This document shows positions 4,565-6,208 of a stretch of 6,208 bases of DNA, piece after piece (the first letter of the stretch is position 1; every line of letters starts with the position of its first letter). The DNA is taken from the NCBI GenBank assembly GCA_002898115.1, contig BDTL01000062.1, positions 1-6,208 on the forward strand, read 5' to 3'. Source of the DNA: a bacterium BMS3Bbin02. Its GTDB lineage: Bacteria; Actinomycetota; Acidimicrobiia; Spongiisociales; UBA5794. The notes below the pieces were generated by a model. It saw only the letters and a program-made list of their open reading frames with translations, was not told the origin of the DNA and did no database searches. Position numbers and translations under genes: made by a program.

Positions 4565-6208
4565 ATGCGATTCGTAACGTATGGCGGTCTCGTGGTGCGC
4601 CGCGTGTGGGCAAAACGGGGAACACTTTTCGGGTCATTCCTCGGGTCGGCGATCGTGATCAGTCTGTTTGTTGTCGTCCCGCTGTACGAGGATTCCATCA
4701 AGGCTGTTGATCTCCAGTTCGCCCTGGCCGGGGCCGGCGACGACGGTACGGCGATCGTGTTGAGCACCACCATGAACGACTTCAGCCTCACTATTGCCGA
4801 TGAGAACAGGGACGCCGTCGTCAGGAACGGTGAGAAGCTCGATCCCTGGTACTCCCAAAGCTTTGAGTGGTTCCGATCGAGAGAGTTTGTTGTCATCCCC
4901 ATCGAGGGTGCGGTGACAACTGAAGATGGAGAGCGCCTGAGCTGGCTCGATCTCGCCAAACAGTGGCGAGATCGGAAGGACTCGTTCGTCCCTGAGACGT
5001 CGGACGAGACGTTTGACGAATCTCCGCCATACCCGGGTCCGCCGCGAGAAGCACTTCAATATCGGGCATGGGCGGGTGCTGACATCGAGTCCCGGGTGAA
5101 GGTGCTCTCGGGGGCATGGCCGGAGCCGGGTGCGGCGCGCGCCGTGGAAGGCGTCGGTGTGGTGATGCAGGGGGTTCTCGGAGTCGATCTTGCGAACGTG
5201 ATGGATCTGTCAATAGGGGATCGCTTTTTGACACGTCCTCTGGTGGTCGAGGCCGCCGGGTTTGCGATGGTCGAGGTTGCTGCAATCGTCGAGGCCGTCG
5301 ATTCGAACGACGCGTACTGGGGATTCAGCCGACCGGACGACCTGATGTTCTATCAGCTGGAATCCTTTGAGACCTGGATGGTCGGTATTCCGGTCGATCG
5401 AAAGACAGACCCATGGGAGAGGGACCGCACCGGTTTCCCCGGGGTGATCGTGAACCAACAATTCAGATATGACCTGAACACCGATCAGGTGGTGTTCAAG
5501 GACATCCCCGACCTGCGGAACGCTATCGCCCAGATGCGCGCCAACTCTGCTCGCGAGACGCAGGGGCGGGTGGCAACCGACTCTTCGCTAATTCGTCTCC
5601 TTGATCAGTTTGATACGCGTTCGGTTGTGGTTGGCGCCCCTATCCAAGCGATCCTGGCTCTCGTCGTTGGTGGCGCCGTCTACTTCCTCGTCTACACGGC
5701 GTCGCTGACATTGGAACGTGAGGGCACGGAGCTGGCCTTGCTGCGCTCAAGGGGCGCGGGAACGTGGCAAACAGTCGGCATCCATGTCACCCAGTCGGCG
5801 ATCGTCACCGCGGGCGCGGGAGCTGTTGCTCCGTTCTTGGCGCGCGCCCTTGTTGCGATCACCGGACGTGTGCCTCCGATGTCAGATCTGACCGGGGGTG
5901 GTGCGCTCGACGTGACCGAGGCACAATCGCTGCGACCGTTTCTGATTGGTGGCGCGGTGCTCGCATTCGGGGCTATGGGGCTGGCCATTGTTCCTTTTGC
6001 CCGCCGATCAGTCTTGGAACTGCGTGTTCTTGCGAGCCGTCCGACAACGCAGTCGGTCTGGCAGCGGTACAACCTGGATCTTTTTGCTGTTGCCCTCTCG
6101 TTGGTGGTTCTCCTCCAGCTCCGGCAGCGCGGATTCATCATTTTCGAGGGCAACAAAGTTGAGCTGGATCCGATCGCTGTCATATTCCCGGTTCTGCTGC
6201 TCTTTACC
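4565..6208 (+). CDS. FtsX-like ABC transporter permease, N-terminal part (3' end off window)
   Basis: The frame opens at ATG 4565 and stays open for 548 codons to the right edge; there is no stop in the window. TM1 is about residues 21-41, followed by a large extracytoplasmic domain (about 42-353, with a Pro-rich linker near 153-160), then TM2 about 354-378, TM3 about 402-430 and TM4 about 458-478. The cytoplasmic loop after TM2 contains LEREGTELALLRSRGAG (383-399), the characteristic FtsX/MacB motif that contacts the ATPase. A further helix begins at about 503 (YNLDLFAVALSLVVLLQL) and another near 537, so this is the longer duplicated form, probably around 800-1,100 aa in full. Such permeases work with a MacB/LolD-type ATPase in export or mechanotransmission rather than import; that partner is not in the window and may follow downstream. 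The OppD-like ATPase at 196-1302 is of a different class. Substrate unknown. Confidence 0.92.
   Translation, partial: MRFVTYGGLVVRRVWAKRGTLFGSFLGSAIVISLFVVVPLYEDSIKAVDLQFALAGAGDDGTAIVLSTTMNDFSLTIADENRDAVVRNGEKLDPWYSQSFEWFRSREFVVIPIEGAVTTEDGERLSWLDLAKQWRDRKDSFVPETSDETFDESPPYPGPPREALQYRAWAGADIESRVKVLSGAWPEPGAARAVEGVGVVMQGVLGVDLANVMDLSIGDRFLTRPLVVEAAGFAMVEVAAIVEAVDSNDAYWGFSRPDDLMFYQLESFETWMVGIPVDRKTDPWERDRTGFPGVIVNQQFRYDLNTDQVVFKDIPDLRNAIAQMRANSARETQGRVATDSSLIRLLDQFDTRSVVVGAPIQAILALVVGGAVYFLVYTASLTLEREGTELALLRSRGAGTWQTVGIHVTQSAIVTAGAGAVAPFLARALVAITGRVPPMSDLTGGGALDVTEAQSLRPFLIGGAVLAFGAMGLAIVPFARRSVLELRVLASRPTTQSVWQRYNLDLFAVALSLVVLLQLRQRGFIIFEGNKVELDPIAVIFPVLLLFT

Noticed and set aside
4634..5285. 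Minus-strand open frames of 130-146 aa and a plus-strand 84-aa frame (5116-5370) within 4519-5370
   Set aside because: They are shadows of the permease gene, which is open from 4565 to the window end with transmembrane segments and an FtsX motif.
196..6208. ABC ATPase (196-1302) and FtsX-like permease (4565 onward) as parts of one transporter
   Set aside because: The ATPase has an Oligo_HPY tail of peptide importers, while FtsX/MacB permeases pair with short LolD/MacB-type ATPases; they are also separated by three opposite-strand genes.

Overview
The window (6,208 bp, G+C roughly 60% by eye) is dense bacterial coding DNA. It looks like an actinobacterium, possibly a deep-branching or non-mycobacterial lineage such as Acidimicrobiia. 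The two-component pair resembles the mycobacterial MprA/MprB type, and the FtsX-type permease is of a form common in Actinomycetota and Chloroflexota. This placement is inference from protein style only.

Layout, left to right. (1) 1-186, plus strand: C-terminal end of an EamA/DMT-family membrane transporter. (2) 196-1302, plus strand: a lone OppD/DppD-like ABC ATPase starting 9 nt after the transporter stop. It has an unusual signature motif, an altered Walker A and two insertions. (3) 3324-1271, minus strand: a response regulator and a sensor histidine kinase overlapping by 4 bp (GTGA), so a translationally coupled operon. The kinase 3' end overlaps the ABC ATPase 3' end by 32 bp, tail to tail. 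(4) 3325-3451: a 127-bp gap in front of the regulator, holding three TCTCA-like units spaced 11 bp apart and an 8-bp inverted repeat, a candidate autoregulatory site. (5) 4468-3452, minus strand: a zinc-dependent, NAD-type medium-chain alcohol dehydrogenase. (6) 4469-4564: a 96-bp divergent intergenic region. (7) 4565-6208, plus strand: the first 548 residues of a large FtsX-like ABC permease that runs off the right edge.

How the genes fit together: only the regulator-kinase pair is clearly one functional unit. The kinase should sense an envelope or extracellular signal and phosphorylate Asp56 of the regulator, which would then bind DNA, plausibly including its own promoter. The OppD-like ATPase and the FtsX-like permease are from different ABC families and are unlikely to be partners. 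The dehydrogenase is upstream of the regulator on the same strand and could read through into it, but has no obvious pathway link. I see no rRNA, tRNA, CRISPR array, insertion sequence or phage gene, and no convincing new system. The most unusual points are the divergent ABC ATPase and the phased repeats before the regulator.
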